DNA of 64,000 bases from Agitococcus sp. (GTDB taxonomy: Bacteria; Pseudomonadota; Gammaproteobacteria; Pseudomonadales; Moraxellaceae): assembly GCA_030646715.1 (NCBI GenBank), contig JAUSLJ010000042.1, positions 1 to 64,000 of the forward strand, in the 5' to 3' direction. Positions 1 to 11,018 of the stretch are shown here, in pieces. Position 1 is the stretch's first letter. Every line of letters begins with the position of its first letter. The translations under genes and the position numbers were made by a program. The notes under the pieces are model-generated. The model was not told the DNA's origin. It ran no database searches and saw nothing but the letters and a program-made list of their open reading frames with translations.

Positions 1-1
1 G

Positions 2-187
2 CAAAATGCGTATGTGGAACGCTACAATCGGACTGTTCGCTATGACTGGCTTAATCAATATTTGTTTAGCAGTATTGCCGAAGTTCAGGAACATGCGACA
101 GAATGGCTATGGTTTTACAACCATGAACGACCGAACAAAGCTAATGGTGGGATACCACCAAAGCAAAAGCTGGCTCTAATAGCCTAA
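2..187 (+). mobile_element. 3' end of an IS3-family-like transposase (integrase catalytic core), truncated by window edge
   Basis: Translation QNAYVERYNRTVRYDWLNQYLF...WLWFYNHERPNKANGGIPPKQKLALIA* is typical of the IS3 OrfB C-terminus. Confidence 0.85.
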
Positions 188-245
188 CCTCTACTTTTAA
201 CTTCGGTTAAAAAAGGGATGATTACCTTGCTAATCCATAAAAAAA

Positions 246-262
246 GACACTGATTACAGTGC
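246..262. terminator. Hairpin with flanking A/T tracts (bidirectional terminator-like)
   Basis: aaaaaaagacactgattacagtgccttttttc. Confidence 0.6.
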
Positions 263-286
263 CTTTTTTCTCATATCAACCCATCA

Positions 287-1600
287 TTAACTGGCACGTA
301 AACGGCGAGTCTTAAAGGTATTCCAACCATTCTCCGTCATACCGCAAATCAATGACAACAACGGCGATTCATTAGGCTTAGGATTTGAACCTTCGGCCAT
401 ACGGCGTAACTGACGAGAATACCAAGCAACTTCCATCAAGCCCATTTTATCAATCATCTTGATACCCGTCATAATGGGTTTCACAGCATAACGCGGTTGT
501 TTACCTTCCAATAAACGGTTAGGGGCATCTGGTTCAATCGCCAACGCGCGCGCCACACCCACCAAATCAATCGCGCCACTGCTAATGGCATCAGCCATCA
601 CTTCTGCCGTTCTAAAACCACCTGTTAGCATTAACGGTGTTGTCACTGCCGCACGCGCTTTTTCAGCAAACTCGAAGAAATACGCTTCACGTTGACGCGT
701 CGAATCTTTCACTTCCATCTTTTTCGTGCCGCTCATCACAGGAGCTTCATACGTTCCGCCTGACACTTCAATTAAATCAATACCTGCGGCGGATAATGCA
801 CGAATCACATCTAAAGATTCTTCTTCGGTAAAACCACCCCGTTGAAAATCCGCTGAGTTTAATTTAATGCCAATTGGAAAATCATTACCTACGGCTGCGC
901 GCATCGCCTCAAATACAGATAATACAAAACGACGACGGTTTTCGGGATTGCCACCCCATTGATCCGTACGGGTATTATGATGACCCGACAAAAATTGACT
1001 GACTAAATAACCATGCGCACCGTGAATTTGTACGCCCGAAAAACCTGCTTTTTTAGCCACCGCTGCTGTGCGGGCATAACGCTGGATAATCTCGTTAATT
1101 TCGGCTTCAGTTAATTCGCGAGGGGTTGAGAAAAAAGCTGCCATATCTTTTTTGAACGGAATCGCAGACGGAGACACGTTTTCTTGATTTAAGCCCTTCG
1201 GTGATTGTTTACCAGGGTGATTAATTTGCATCCATAATTGCGTACCGTTTTTCGTGCCTGCGGCTGCCCACGCGCTTAATAACGCCAAATCACGCTCATC
1301 TTCCACCACCACGTTGTTTGGTTCACCCAAAGCGCGTTGGTCAATCATGACGTTGCCCGTAATTAACAAGCCAATACCCCCTTCTGCCCAACGTTGATAC
1401 AAACGCACTAGGCCATCGGTGACATGATTATCGGTTGTACCTAAAGCTTCACTCATCGCCGATTTCGCTAAACGATTTTTCAGCACCGTGCCATTAGGCA
1501 AGGTAAATGGTTGCGCTAACACTTGTGCAGAGGAAAGTTGTGTCGTCAAAGCCGTTCTCCAGCAAAAAATTAAAAACCCAAGTGATAACGCACAAAGCAA
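287..1600 (-). CDS. NADH:flavin oxidoreductase, Old Yellow Enzyme family
   Basis: ORF; motifs QINHPGKQSPKG, GVQIHGAHGYLVSQFLS, NRRRFVLSVFEAMR; exact N-terminus uncertain. Confidence 0.85.
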   Translation of the reverse strand: MLCALSLGFLIFCWRTALTTQLSSAQVLAQPFTLPNGTVLKNRLAKSAMSEALGTTDNHVTDGLVRLYQRWAEGGIGLLITGNVMIDQRALGEPNNVVVEDERDLALLSAWAAAGTKNGTQLWMQINHPGKQSPKGLNQENVSPSAIPFKKDMAAFFSTPRELTEAEINEIIQRYARTAAVAKKAGFSGVQIHGAHGYLVSQFLSGHHNTRTDQWGGNPENRRRFVLSVFEAMRAAVGNDFPIGIKLNSADFQRGGFTEEESLDVIRALSAAGIDLIEVSGGTYEAPVMSGTKKMEVKDSTRQREAYFFEFAEKARAAVTTPLMLTGGFRTAEVMADAISSGAIDLVGVARALAIEPDAPNRLLEGKQPRYAVKPIMTGIKMIDKMGLMEVAWYSRQLRRMAEGSNPKPNESPLLSLICGMTENGWNTFKTRRLRAS

Positions 1601-1774
1601 TGATTGACCTTTGCAAGCTATCCAAGAATGATCGGTACAGTAATATACATTTCGATAATTGTCAAACTATAGAAATAATCAATAAATCCCTCCAAACCTC
1701 CCTTTGCAAAGGGAGGCTTACCGCATACGTTGAACCGTTCTCCCCTTTACTAAAGGGGAGTTAGAGGGGATTTA

Positions 1775-3130
1775 TCAACCCATAAAACTCAATATCAAAC
1801 CGACCAACGCACCAACCAATGTGCCATTTAGCCGAATCATTTGTAAGTCACCGCCAATGGCTCGTTCTATTTCACGTACCATTTTTTCCGAATCCCAACT
1901 TCTCACTTGGTGGCTGATAATCTCAATAATGGCATCAGAATAAGCGGTAGTAATAAAACAGGCAGCATCGGTAATGCCTTGATTTAAGTCTTTCTGAAAC
2001 TGGCTATCTTGAGCCAAATTACGCCCTAACATCATTAATGCATCACGAATAGACAGCAAAATGGCAGGTTTGGACGAATTTAAATCTTTTTGAATAGCCT
2101 CACGAATACTTATCACCATGCTGCCAAAAAATTGCACGACATCAGGACTATTAACCATCTTATCTTTAAAGGCATTCATGCGCCGCGACTCAGGCGAATC
2201 CACACTTAACACACCAATATAATATTTCGCTATTTCATCTAATCTCTGTCTAAAGGGATGATTGGCATCGTTACGAATTTCATGGGTTAAGTTAATGAGG
2301 CCATCAATAATTTTTTGCTCAACATTCAATGCCGCGCCTAAATTGGCACGTAATTGGTCGGCCGCTTTCCGTGTTTCAGGTTTAGCAAAAGTAGCAATAC
2401 CGCCGACAATTAACGACACCACACCTTGTGCCTCATTACTAATCGACGAACGAATTTTAGTGAGAATCGGGCCTATTAAAGCATCAATAACAGGGGCGAG
2501 TAATTCACGCGCTTGATCGGGATGACGACGCAACCAATCATCTGCCTGCTCCAACGCAAATTGAAATGCTTGTTGATGATTGCCGTTATTAAACACTGCT
2601 TGTAGCATTTGGGCAGTCATACTATTGGTATCACAGGTTCTTACCCATTCCACTACATTACGCTGAACAAAACTTTCTACTGCATTATGACGAAAAAACT
2701 GCAAAATTCGCGGCGCAATAACGCCTATTTCATGAGCTAATTTACTGGAATTTTGTTCTTTTTCCAGCCATTGCGCGACGCTGCCACATATATTGTGTTG
2801 GCTGGCACTCCGACGAATCGCTTCTTCGGTTAAAAAATTGGATTGAACAAACACGCCTATGGTCGTGGCAATACGTTCTTGGTTGTTGGGAATAATCGCG
2901 GTATGAGGAATCGGCAAATTGAATGGCCGACGGAAAATCGCTGTTACCGCAAACCAGTCGGCCAAACCCCCGATTAACGCCGCTTCAAACGCCATTTTGA
3001 CGTGTGGCATCCACGAAATATACGCAGGAAAATTTGCGACTAACGTTGGTTGAACAGCAAAACCAGCCGCAGCAACAACGAGGGCGGTATTGGCAATTAA
3101 TTGATTTCTTTCAAGAGGAGTGTAAGTCAT
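1775..3130 (-). CDS. DUF445 family membrane protein
   Basis: ORF; GGLADWFAVTAIFRRPFNLPIPHTAIIPNNQERIATTIGVFV is characteristic of DUF445. Confidence 0.8.
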   Translation of the reverse strand: MTYTPLERNQLIANTALVVAAAGFAVQPTLVANFPAYISWMPHVKMAFEAALIGGLADWFAVTAIFRRPFNLPIPHTAIIPNNQERIATTIGVFVQSNFLTEEAIRRSASQHNICGSVAQWLEKEQNSSKLAHEIGVIAPRILQFFRHNAVESFVQRNVVEWVRTCDTNSMTAQMLQAVFNNGNHQQAFQFALEQADDWLRRHPDQARELLAPVIDALIGPILTKIRSSISNEAQGVVSLIVGGIATFAKPETRKAADQLRANLGAALNVEQKIIDGLINLTHEIRNDANHPFRQRLDEIAKYYIGVLSVDSPESRRMNAFKDKMVNSPDVVQFFGSMVISIREAIQKDLNSSKPAILLSIRDALMMLGRNLAQDSQFQKDLNQGITDAACFITTAYSDAIIEIISHQVRSWDSEKMVREIERAIGGDLQMIRLNGTLVGALVGLILSFMG

Positions 3131-3408
3131 GGCGAGTATTCTTGTTGTTAAGTTGAGCTATGGCTCTTTTTAACATGAATTCATCGTCAACATACTGGCA
3201 GTAATAACTTTATTTAATGAAGAAATAGCAAACAATAACGAAGGCGAGGCTGGAAAAATCACCCGTAAAAATACTCAGCATCCATGTCTTATTCAATATG
3301 TATAACTCCTAAAAAATTGTGCTTTATTTATGCATAATTGAACGGCTCAAAAAAGAAACCTATCCATATTGTTATTGTCTAGCTATAGACCTACCTCCAT
3401 ATTTCCAA

Positions 3409-4611
3409 CTATAAATCCTCAAACAACAACAAATTCATCGCCTGCGCTGGCTTTTGTAATTTATTTTTTTGAACTTGTTCAACACCGTTAGCTAGAGCAT
3501 TCACCTTTTCTAGCGTGCCCACTCTCACACCCAATAAGCGTATGCGCCGATCCAAAGGCACACGCTTTAAACATTGCCCTGCCCATTGCCGTATTGTTTT
3601 TGCATCCGCTGTAAATTCGTCTGCCGTATAATCACGGGTGACTGAGCGAAAATTATCATATTTAATTTTGATACCAATCGTTCTACCGACATAGCCTTTA
3701 CGCTGCAAATCGGCCGCGACTTGCTCGCATAAACGGGTAAAAATTGCACCCAACTCCGCTTTATCTTGCACCGCGTGTAAGTCTCGACCAAAGGTTGTTT
3801 CTCGACTTAATGATACGGGCTCACTCGTCGTCACTAATGGTCGTTCATCTTGGCCACGCGCCGCATGATACAACCATGCACCATAGCTATGACCAAAATG
3901 AGCCATCAACCAAACCAAATCTCGTGCTGCTAAATCGGCAATACTATAAATACCAAAAGTTTGCAGTTTTTCGTCCGTCTTCGGGCCAATACCGTTAATT
4001 TTTCGACATGGCAACGGCCAAATCATTGTTTCTAAATCAGATTGATAAACAATAGAAATACCGTTTGGTTTATTAAATTCGCTGGCCATTTTTGCCAATA
4101 ATTTGTTAGGTGCTACACCTATTGAGCAAGTTAAACCCGTGGCAGTAAAAATAGCTTTTTGAATGACTTGTGCCACCAACAAACCACCTTGCTCTTGCCC
4201 ACCAGACACATCAGTTAAATCAATATAAACTTCATCAATACCGCGATTTTCCATCAGAGGGGTTATCGTTAAAATTTGTGCTTTAAAGAGAGAGGAAAAA
4301 CGACGGTATTCGTCAAAATCGACAGGCAACATAATCGCTTCAGGACAAAGTTTGGCCGCTTTCATCAAACCCATCGCCGAACCGACACCAAACTGCCGTG
4401 CGGCATAAGTTGCTGTAGTAATTACACCTCTGCCAACATAGTTTTTTAAGCGCGGAAACTCATCAACAGGAATATCAGCTAAAACTCGACTCTCAGGCTG
4501 ACGGCGACCACCACCAATTACCACAGGCAAACCTTTCAGTTGCGGATAACGCAACAACTCGACAGACGCATAAAAAGCATCCATATCAAGATGAGCGATA
4601 CGACGAATCAC
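3409..4611 (-). CDS. dinB: DNA polymerase IV (Y-family)
   Basis: ORF; HLDMDAFYASVE, RGIDEVYIDLTD, CSIGVAPNKLLAKMASEFNKPNG. Confidence 0.93.
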   Translation of the reverse strand: MIRRIAHLDMDAFYASVELLRYPQLKGLPVVIGGGRRQPESRVLADIPVDEFPRLKNYVGRGVITTATYAARQFGVGSAMGLMKAAKLCPEAIMLPVDFDEYRRFSSLFKAQILTITPLMENRGIDEVYIDLTDVSGGQEQGGLLVAQVIQKAIFTATGLTCSIGVAPNKLLAKMASEFNKPNGISIVYQSDLETMIWPLPCRKINGIGPKTDEKLQTFGIYSIADLAARDLVWLMAHFGHSYGAWLYHAARGQDERPLVTTSEPVSLSRETTFGRDLHAVQDKAELGAIFTRLCEQVAADLQRKGYVGRTIGIKIKYDNFRSVTRDYTADEFTADAKTIRQWAGQCLKRVPLDRRIRLLGVRVGTLEKVNALANGVEQVQKNKLQKPAQAMNLLLFEDL

Positions 4612-4792
4612 TGCGGCAAACTCAACATTGAGAAGGTCAAAATAAACAATAGCGTAAGAAAAATCATAGGCTAGTCCATTGTTTTACTAGAGAAGCAAAT
4701 ATTACCTCTAATAAAGCACAGATCTAGCCTATAACATCAACCGATAACACAGACAGGCGACAGACTTAGACGCTTATCAGTTTAAATCAATA

Positions 4793-5890
4793 TCACGCCA
4801 TCGCAGGATAATCGGTATAACCTTCTGCGCCACCACCATACAAAGTTGCAGGATTCAGTGTATTCAAAGGCGCATTCAACTTTAAGCGATTTGCCAAATC
4901 AGGATTGGCAATATAAGGACGACCAAATGCCGCTGCGTCGATATAACCTTTATCCAATAACGTATTTGCTTTTTCTAAGGTATAACCGCCTGCGCCAATA
5001 ATTACACCCGCGAATTCGGCACGTAAGGCTTGGCGGAATTCATCAGTATGTGCAGGGCCACCTGCCCAATCTGGTTCAGATAAATGCAAATAAGCCAATC
5101 CACGCTGATTAAATTCTTTGGCTAAATACAAACCCATTTCTAAGCCATCTTTATCGTCCAAGCCATTAAAAATACCTAAAGGCGAAATACGAATCCCCAC
5201 ATGGGCAGCATCCCAAGCTGAAATACAAGCATCTAAAGCTTCCAAAGTTAAACGTGCTCGATTTTCTACACTACCGCCGTAATTATCTTCACGATGATTA
5301 CTTTCTAAAGATTGAAATTGATGCAACAAATAACCGTGTGCAGCATGAACTTCAACCATATCAAAACCCGCAGCGCGAGCGTTGAGCGTTGCTTGATGAT
5401 AATCATGAATCAAACTAGGCATCTCTTCTACAGTCAGCGCACGTGGCGTATCACAAGCGACACGATGCGGTTTACCATCTTCACCCATTACCGTCGTTTT
5501 ATTTTCATAAGGAATTGCAGAGGCTGATACAGGTAAGGCTTTATTTGGTTGCAAAGAGTGATGAGACACTCGACCGACATGCCATAACTGGATGGCTATT
5601 TTTCCGCCTGCCTCATGCACAGCTTGGGTAATCGACTGCCATGCCGTCACTTGCTCGGCACTGTATATTCCCGGTGTGCCCATATAGCCCTTACCTTGCG
5701 GCGAAATTTGCGAGGCTTCAGTGATGATCAAACCCGCATTTGCCCGCTGACGGTAATAGTCAGCCATCAACGGTAAAACAGGGACGTCGGTATCGTCGCG
5801 ACTACGCATCCGTGTCAGCGGAGCCATAACCACACGATTCGCTAAAGTGACTGCACCAACGGTGACAGGAGTAAAAAGTTTGCTACTCAT
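4793..5890 (-). CDS. Alkene reductase, Old Yellow Enzyme family (NemA-like)
   Basis: ORF; NRVVMAPLTRMRS, QLWHVGRVSH, VEVHAAHGYLLHQF. Confidence 0.9.
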   Translation of the reverse strand: MSSKLFTPVTVGAVTLANRVVMAPLTRMRSRDDTDVPVLPLMADYYRQRANAGLIITEASQISPQGKGYMGTPGIYSAEQVTAWQSITQAVHEAGGKIAIQLWHVGRVSHHSLQPNKALPVSASAIPYENKTTVMGEDGKPHRVACDTPRALTVEEMPSLIHDYHQATLNARAAGFDMVEVHAAHGYLLHQFQSLESNHREDNYGGSVENRARLTLEALDACISAWDAAHVGIRISPLGIFNGLDDKDGLEMGLYLAKEFNQRGLAYLHLSEPDWAGGPAHTDEFRQALRAEFAGVIIGAGGYTLEKANTLLDKGYIDAAAFGRPYIANPDLANRLKLNAPLNTLNPATLYGGGAEGYTDYPAMA

Positions 5891-6240
5891 AAGATAAGGT
5901 TCTCAACAAAAAAGATGAATCTCTCAACAGTGAATTGGAGAAATTGTTATTTCAATGTGGGGTACAAACAAACAATTACCAAGCCTTAAAAGTTGAATAA
6001 AGAAAAAACAACTATTTCAATCATTTACTCTCAACTATCCGCCGAAAACAGCCACTCCCACTGTAACGTCTATTACATATAATAAATATTACGGTGTAAT
6101 GAGTAATATTACTTACATAATGGCTAGTAAGTTGATGTTTATACTTTTTGTTTTAATTTTTCACCGTCACAATTTTTTGTTGTTTGATGTAAATTGCATT
6201 TGAATTTCCGCTCAAATTTAATTCAGTTTATTGATTGTTT

Positions 6241-6291
6241 ACTGCCTGTTTTTGCGATTTATAACTAAATATTGGGCAAAAAACAGGCAGT
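6241..6291. repeat. Long imperfect inverted repeat in a ~0.7-kb gene-free interval
   Basis: ACTGCCTGTTTTTGC ... GCAAAAAACAGGCAGT (one-base bulge). Confidence 0.7.
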
Positions 6292-6612
6292 ATTAGCTGC
6301 GATAATCAAATAAAATTGGATGAAAATCAAACAAAATTTTGAAATTTTTATGAGGAATAATTTACGAATTCAAGGACTTAGTTATTAACTGAAGAAGGCT
6401 ATGCGGGGGTGTATTTTTATTTTTTAAAAGAGCAAGGAAGCGAATGAAGGTATCCGAGAAGTGATGGACTTATTTTGGGATGTATTCAGGTAGGGATCAG
6501 CCGAATTTATTCAAAGATGCACATTTTTTGTTGTTTACATTCTTGGTGAATGTACCTAACCGCCCTTCAACTAACTCAGGGCGATCGGAGAGGTTTTTAC
6601 TAAACGATGAAG

Positions 6613-8007
6613 TCATTTTCCAATACAAAAACTACTAAAAATCTTACCCAATAGATCATCTGCACTAAAGGCTCCTGTAATCTCACCTAAAGCTTGTTGT
6701 GCTGCGCGTAAATCCTCAGCCATTAACTCCCCTAATGCCAAACCATGCAACTGCTCGTGAGCTTGCTGTAACGCCTCTTCTGTACGGCGCAAGGCTTCTA
6801 AATGACGACGACGGGCAATAAAAGGACTGTGTTCTGCATCTTGATAACCGACTAAACCTTTTAAATGGTTTCTTAATTCTTGCAAACCTAAACTTCGACG
6901 CGCAGATAAGGTGATATGTCTATAACCATCAATCATTGTTAATTGTGGTTCTTGCGCCACTAAATCACATTTATTAGCGACAAAACACAGCTTTTCAGGT
7001 GGTGGTAGAGGGTCAAAAAACTGTTGAGCCATTGCCACTGGATTGAATCCTGTGGATAACTCTGTGGATAAGTCATAAACCAGTAATAAACCATCAGCTT
7101 GGTCGATCTCTTGATAGGCACGTCGAATGCCTTCTTTCTCAACAATATCGCCTGTTTCGCGCAAGCCTGCGGTGTCAATAATATGCAAAGGTAAGCCATC
7201 AATATGAATATGCTCACGTAATACATCACGTGTCGTACCCGCTACATCGGTGACAATAGCCGCTTCATAACCCGCTAAAGCATTGAGTAAACTTGACTTG
7301 CCTGCATTGGGTTTACCTGCAATGACGACACGCATGCCTTCGCGTAATAACGCGCCTTGTTTGGCTTCGGCTAGTACCGTTTGCACATTGTCGCGCACGG
7401 CTTGTAAACGCGCCGCGACAATACCATCACTTAAAAAATCAATTTCTTCATCAGGAAAATCAATCGCCGCTTCTACATATAAGCGTAAATTAATCAGGCT
7501 TTCTAATAGTGTATTAATGCGTTGTGAAAATGCCCCTTGTAAAGAGCGTGTCGCCGATTTGACTGCCGCTTGCGACGAGGCGTCAATTAAGTCCGCAATC
7601 GCTTCAGCTTGGGTTAAATCTAATTTGTCATTCAAAAAAGCGCGTTGCGAAAACTCGCCTGCTTGCGCCATGCGCGCACCTAGTTCTAAAGTGCGTTTTA
7701 GCAGCATATCCATTAACACCATGCCACCGTGCCCTTGCAACTCAACCACATCTTCACCCGTAAAAGAATGAGGGTTGGGAAAGTACAATGCTAAACCTTC
7801 ATCGAGTATCGACTGATCGGCACTATAGAAGCGTCTAAAATGCGCATAGCGCGCCTTTAAGGGTTGCTGATCCAATACCAATGCTTGGGCTATGGCCAAT
7901 GCTTTACAACCCGATATACGCACGATGCCTACGCCTCCACGACCATTCGGTGTCGCAATCGCGGCAATCGTGTCATTGGCATTCGATAAGATCATTTTCT
8001 TCCCCAA
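6613..8007 (-). CDS. mnmE: tRNA uridine-5-carboxymethylaminomethyl(34) synthesis GTPase
   Basis: [40 protein letters not shown]-terminal CIGK. Confidence 0.97.
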   Translation of the reverse strand: MGKKMILSNANDTIAAIATPNGRGGVGIVRISGCKALAIAQALVLDQQPLKARYAHFRRFYSADQSILDEGLALYFPNPHSFTGEDVVELQGHGGMVLMDMLLKRTLELGARMAQAGEFSQRAFLNDKLDLTQAEAIADLIDASSQAAVKSATRSLQGAFSQRINTLLESLINLRLYVEAAIDFPDEEIDFLSDGIVAARLQAVRDNVQTVLAEAKQGALLREGMRVVIAGKPNAGKSSLLNALAGYEAAIVTDVAGTTRDVLREHIHIDGLPLHIIDTAGLRETGDIVEKEGIRRAYQEIDQADGLLLVYDLSTELSTGFNPVAMAQQFFDPLPPPEKLCFVANKCDLVAQEPQLTMIDGYRHITLSARRSLGLQELRNHLKGLVGYQDAEHSPFIARRRHLEALRRTEEALQQAHEQLHGLALGELMAEDLRAAQQALGEITGAFSADDLLGKIFSSFCIGK

Positions 8008-8014
8008 AAAAATA

Positions 8015-8036
8015 AGGCTGTTCCGAAGAACAGCCT
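8015..8036. terminator. Hairpin between yidC and mnmE
   Basis: AGGCTGTTC-CGAA-GAACAGCCT with flanking A/T runs. Confidence 0.5.
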
Positions 8037-8072
8037 CATTTTAAACTTAAGTTTCTATCAATTAAACAACAA

Positions 8073-9788
8073 CTACTTTTTCGCAGCACCTTCAATTTGT
8101 CGAGTAATCACCCATTGTTGAATAATCGACAAGGTATTATTGACAACCCAGTACAAAACTAAACCTGAAGGGAACCACAGCATAAATACCGTAAAAATCA
8201 CAGGCATTAACTTCATGACTTTCGCTTGCATCGGATCTGTCGGTTGCGGATTTAATAATTGTTGGATATACATCGTTAAACCCATAATCAACGGTAAAAC
8301 AAAATATTGATCCATTGCTGCTAAATCGGTAATCCACAATAACCACGGCGCATGACGTAATTCGACACTTTCCATTAACGTCCAATATAATGCCAAGAAC
8401 ACAGGCATTTGCACTAGCATCGGTAAACAACCCGAAATTGGATTAATTTTTTCCTTTTTATATAAATCCATCATCGCTTGCGACATTTTTGCGCGATCAG
8501 TCCCATATTGCTCTTTAATACGCTGCATTTCGGGTGTCACACGGCGCATATTTGCCATGGATTTATAACTGGTGGCTGATAAATGGAAAAATGCCATTTT
8601 CACAATCACGGTTAAACCAACAATCGCCCAACCCCAATTACCTAAAATTCCATGAATTGCTTTTAATAACCAAAATAAGAACTGGGCAATAAACCACAAC
8701 CAACCATAATCTACCGTTAATTCTAAACCAGGAGATAATACTTTGAGATTATCTTGAATTTTAGGACCCGCATATAACGTTGCTTGAATACTGTTTTGCA
8801 TACCAGCCGCAACCGTTAAATCAGGCGTGGTAAAACCAATAAAATATTCACCTTTGTCTTTATTTGCGCGGCTGGTTAAATGATTCGTTGTTTTGGCATC
8901 AGGAATCCACGCAGCAACAAAATAATGTTGAACGATTGCCGTCCAACCACCTTTCGCTGTTTCTTTGACGGCCTCTTCAGTAAAATCAGCAAATTCAACT
9001 TTATTGTAGGTTTTTTCACCTGCGCCCCAAGCACCCCCTAAAAAGGTTACCATACCCAACGATTGATTACTGGCGCTGGGATCTACACTACCGTCACGCT
9101 TGAGTTGAGCAAACATTAAACCCTGCCACGGTGTTGGGCTATGGTTAATAATGTTGTAGCGCAAAGCAATATCATATTTACCTTTAGTAAAAGTAAATAT
9201 TTTCTGAATTTCAACACCGTTTTTATCGGTAAAATATAAAGGGACTTCTAAGGTCTTTTCATTCGCTGCTAATTGATAGTTTGTTTTTAAACTACGATAA
9301 ACAGGACGGCCTTCAGCACTTGCATCCGCACCGTTTGCACCAATTAAACCCGACTGAGCAATAAATACACGTTGGCGATCATTTTGCAGTAAGTTAAATG
9401 ATTCGTTGCTGTTAACTGTTTTGGTATAGGTTGGTAAAGCTAAACTGACAACATCACCACCAACAGGATCAATCTGTAAATCCAAAACATCGGTTTTAAT
9501 ATGAATTAAACCCGTTGATGATTGAATAGGTGCTGATACAGGTAACTCTGCTTTAGTAACAACAGCGGGAATATCGGCATTAGCAGCAACTAGGGGAGCT
9601 GACGGTAAATCTGTTGCTTTTGCTACTTCAGCAGTATTGTTGCTGACCGCAGCTGTTGTTGCTGAGTTAGTTGAAGTATTACCATAGTCTTGTTGCCAAG
9701 CTAAAATCATCAAATAACTGACGATTGCTAAGCCGACTAAAATTAGGTTACGAGCCCATTGCATAGTCATTTTTCCACTGCTGACCAA
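8073..9788 (-). CDS. yidC: Membrane protein insertase YidC
   Basis: [31 protein letters not shown]-terminus and insertase domain [34 protein letters not shown]. Confidence 0.97.
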   Translation of the reverse strand: MVSSGKMTMQWARNLILVGLAIVSYLMILAWQQDYGNTSTNSATTAAVSNNTAEVAKATDLPSAPLVAANADIPAVVTKAELPVSAPIQSSTGLIHIKTDVLDLQIDPVGGDVVSLALPTYTKTVNSNESFNLLQNDRQRVFIAQSGLIGANGADASAEGRPVYRSLKTNYQLAANEKTLEVPLYFTDKNGVEIQKIFTFTKGKYDIALRYNIINHSPTPWQGLMFAQLKRDGSVDPSASNQSLGMVTFLGGAWGAGEKTYNKVEFADFTEEAVKETAKGGWTAIVQHYFVAAWIPDAKTTNHLTSRANKDKGEYFIGFTTPDLTVAAGMQNSIQATLYAGPKIQDNLKVLSPGLELTVDYGWLWFIAQFLFWLLKAIHGILGNWGWAIVGLTVIVKMAFFHLSATSYKSMANMRRVTPEMQRIKEQYGTDRAKMSQAMMDLYKKEKINPISGCLPMLVQMPVFLALYWTLMESVELRHAPWLLWITDLAAMDQYFVLPLIMGLTMYIQQLLNPQPTDPMQAKVMKLMPVIFTVFMLWFPSGLVLYWVVNNTLSIIQQWVITRQIEGAAKK

Positions 9789-10006
9789 GAGAAAGATTCT
9801 GGCACAGGGTCAAAACCACTGCTGCCCCAAGGATGACACCGTAAAATACGTCGAGAAGCCAAATAACCGCCTTTGAGCGTGCCATGCTTAATTATGGCTT
9901 CTTCGGCATAAGCAGAACAGGTAGGAAAGTAGCGACAACGACCCGCCATTAACGGACTAAGAGCGTATCGGTAAATGCGAATGGGTATTAGCAGCAGGAT
10001 TTTCAT
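9767..10006 (-). CDS. yidD: Membrane protein insertion efficiency factor
   Basis: [30 protein letters not shown]; between rnpA and yidC. Confidence 0.95.
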   Translation of the reverse strand: MKILLLIPIRIYRYALSPLMAGRCRYFPTCSAYAEEAIIKHGTLKGGYLASRRILRCHPWGSSGFDPVPESFSWSAVEK

Positions 10007-10388
10007 GGCTTGCCTTGAGGGCGGCGGAGTATCGACGATTCAATTGTTGCCATGTTTTTTTTAGCGCGTTGTCTAAATCCACATTGGTTAAATCGTCTAA
10101 ATCTTGCCGTGCAATAAATACCACATCAACGGCGGGCAAATCGTATTGGTGTAAACGAAAACTGTTTCTCACCAAACGTTTTATACGATTGCGTTGCACT
10201 GCAAACCGTACTTTTTTTCGGGCAATGACAAAACCGATTCTAGCTTTTGCTTCCGTATTGCCACGAACTAAAACTAAATACTGTGGCTGAGCCACTTTAC
10301 ACTGGCTACTATCAAATACGGCCTGAAAACCTGCGCTATTGCGTATTCGTTGCTCAGGCCGAAAAAGATAGGGGCGAACTAGGTTCAC
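9957..10388 (-). CDS. rnpA: Ribonuclease P protein component
   Basis: [32 protein letters not shown]. Confidence 0.95.
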   Translation of the reverse strand: MNLVRPYLFRPEQRIRNSAGFQAVFDSSQCKVAQPQYLVLVRGNTEAKARIGFVIARKKVRFAVQRNRIKRLVRNSFRLHQYDLPAVDVVFIARQDLDDLTNVDLDNALKKTWQQLNRRYSAALKASHENPAANTHSHLPIRS

Positions 10389-10519
10389 ACTGTCAAACGC
10401 TTACGGCCTTTAGCACGACGACGGGCCAATACTGCACGGCCATTTTTGTCGGCCATACGAGCGCGGAAACCGTGAGTGCGTTTGCGTTTGATTTCGCTAG
10501 GTTGGAAGGTACGCTTCAT
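10385..10519 (-). CDS. rpmH: 50S ribosomal protein L34 (44 aa, below ORF-track cutoff)
   Basis: Hand translation [44 protein letters not shown]. Confidence 0.97.
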   Translation of the reverse strand: MKRTFQPSEIKRKRTHGFRARMADKNGRAVLARRRAKGRKRLTV

Positions 10520-10680
10520 GATTTTTACTCAGTTATTTGGCCAAAAATGGCCTTTTCGAAAAGGCGGCCATTTTATGTAGCTCTCATCTTTATGTCAATT
10601 GATAAATGCGTTTTCTTCTATATGCCTATTTAAGTTCTATTTTTGATGAAATTCGTTTGCGCACTCATCCACTGGATTAG

Positions 10681-10927
10681 TTATCCACAACTTTTATCAA
10701 CACTCACTATAAATTCCTTATTGTCTTATAGAAATTTAAATTTAGAATTTATAGTGAGATAATCAATTTTCTGTGAATAAGTCAATTTTAACCATAAAAA
10801 TCAAAATGTTATGCTGTGGATAACATTGCGGATAGATTGTGGATAACTTCTTGAGGAAAGTTATCCACAATTCAGTCCGCAGAATAATTAAAGTTATCCA
10901 CAATAGTTATCCACACACTTATCCACA
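10681..10927. other. oriC: Chromosomal replication origin (oriC) with seven perfect DnaA boxes
   Basis: TTATCCACA or its complement at 10681, 10815, 10838, 10861, 10894, 10907, 10919; AT-rich stretch 10700-10800; rpmH/dnaA context. Confidence 0.92.
10703..10758. repeat. Perfect 14-bp inverted repeat inside oriC
   Basis: CTCACTATAAATTC (10703-10716) and GAATTTATAGTGAG (10745-10758), 28-nt AT-rich loop. Confidence 0.85.
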
Positions 10928-11018
10928 GATTAATCTTGAAAAGTCATGTTTTTTAGCTGACAAGTTGTGCTTGCTTGCGTACAATGGTGAGCCTTTTTGA
11001 TGGCACTGGAGGTGTAAG

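Noticed and set aside
1-187. IS3 fragment considered as the edge of a larger mobile island
   Set aside because: Only the 3' end lies in the window and the neighbouring genes look chromosomal; cannot be judged without upstream sequence.
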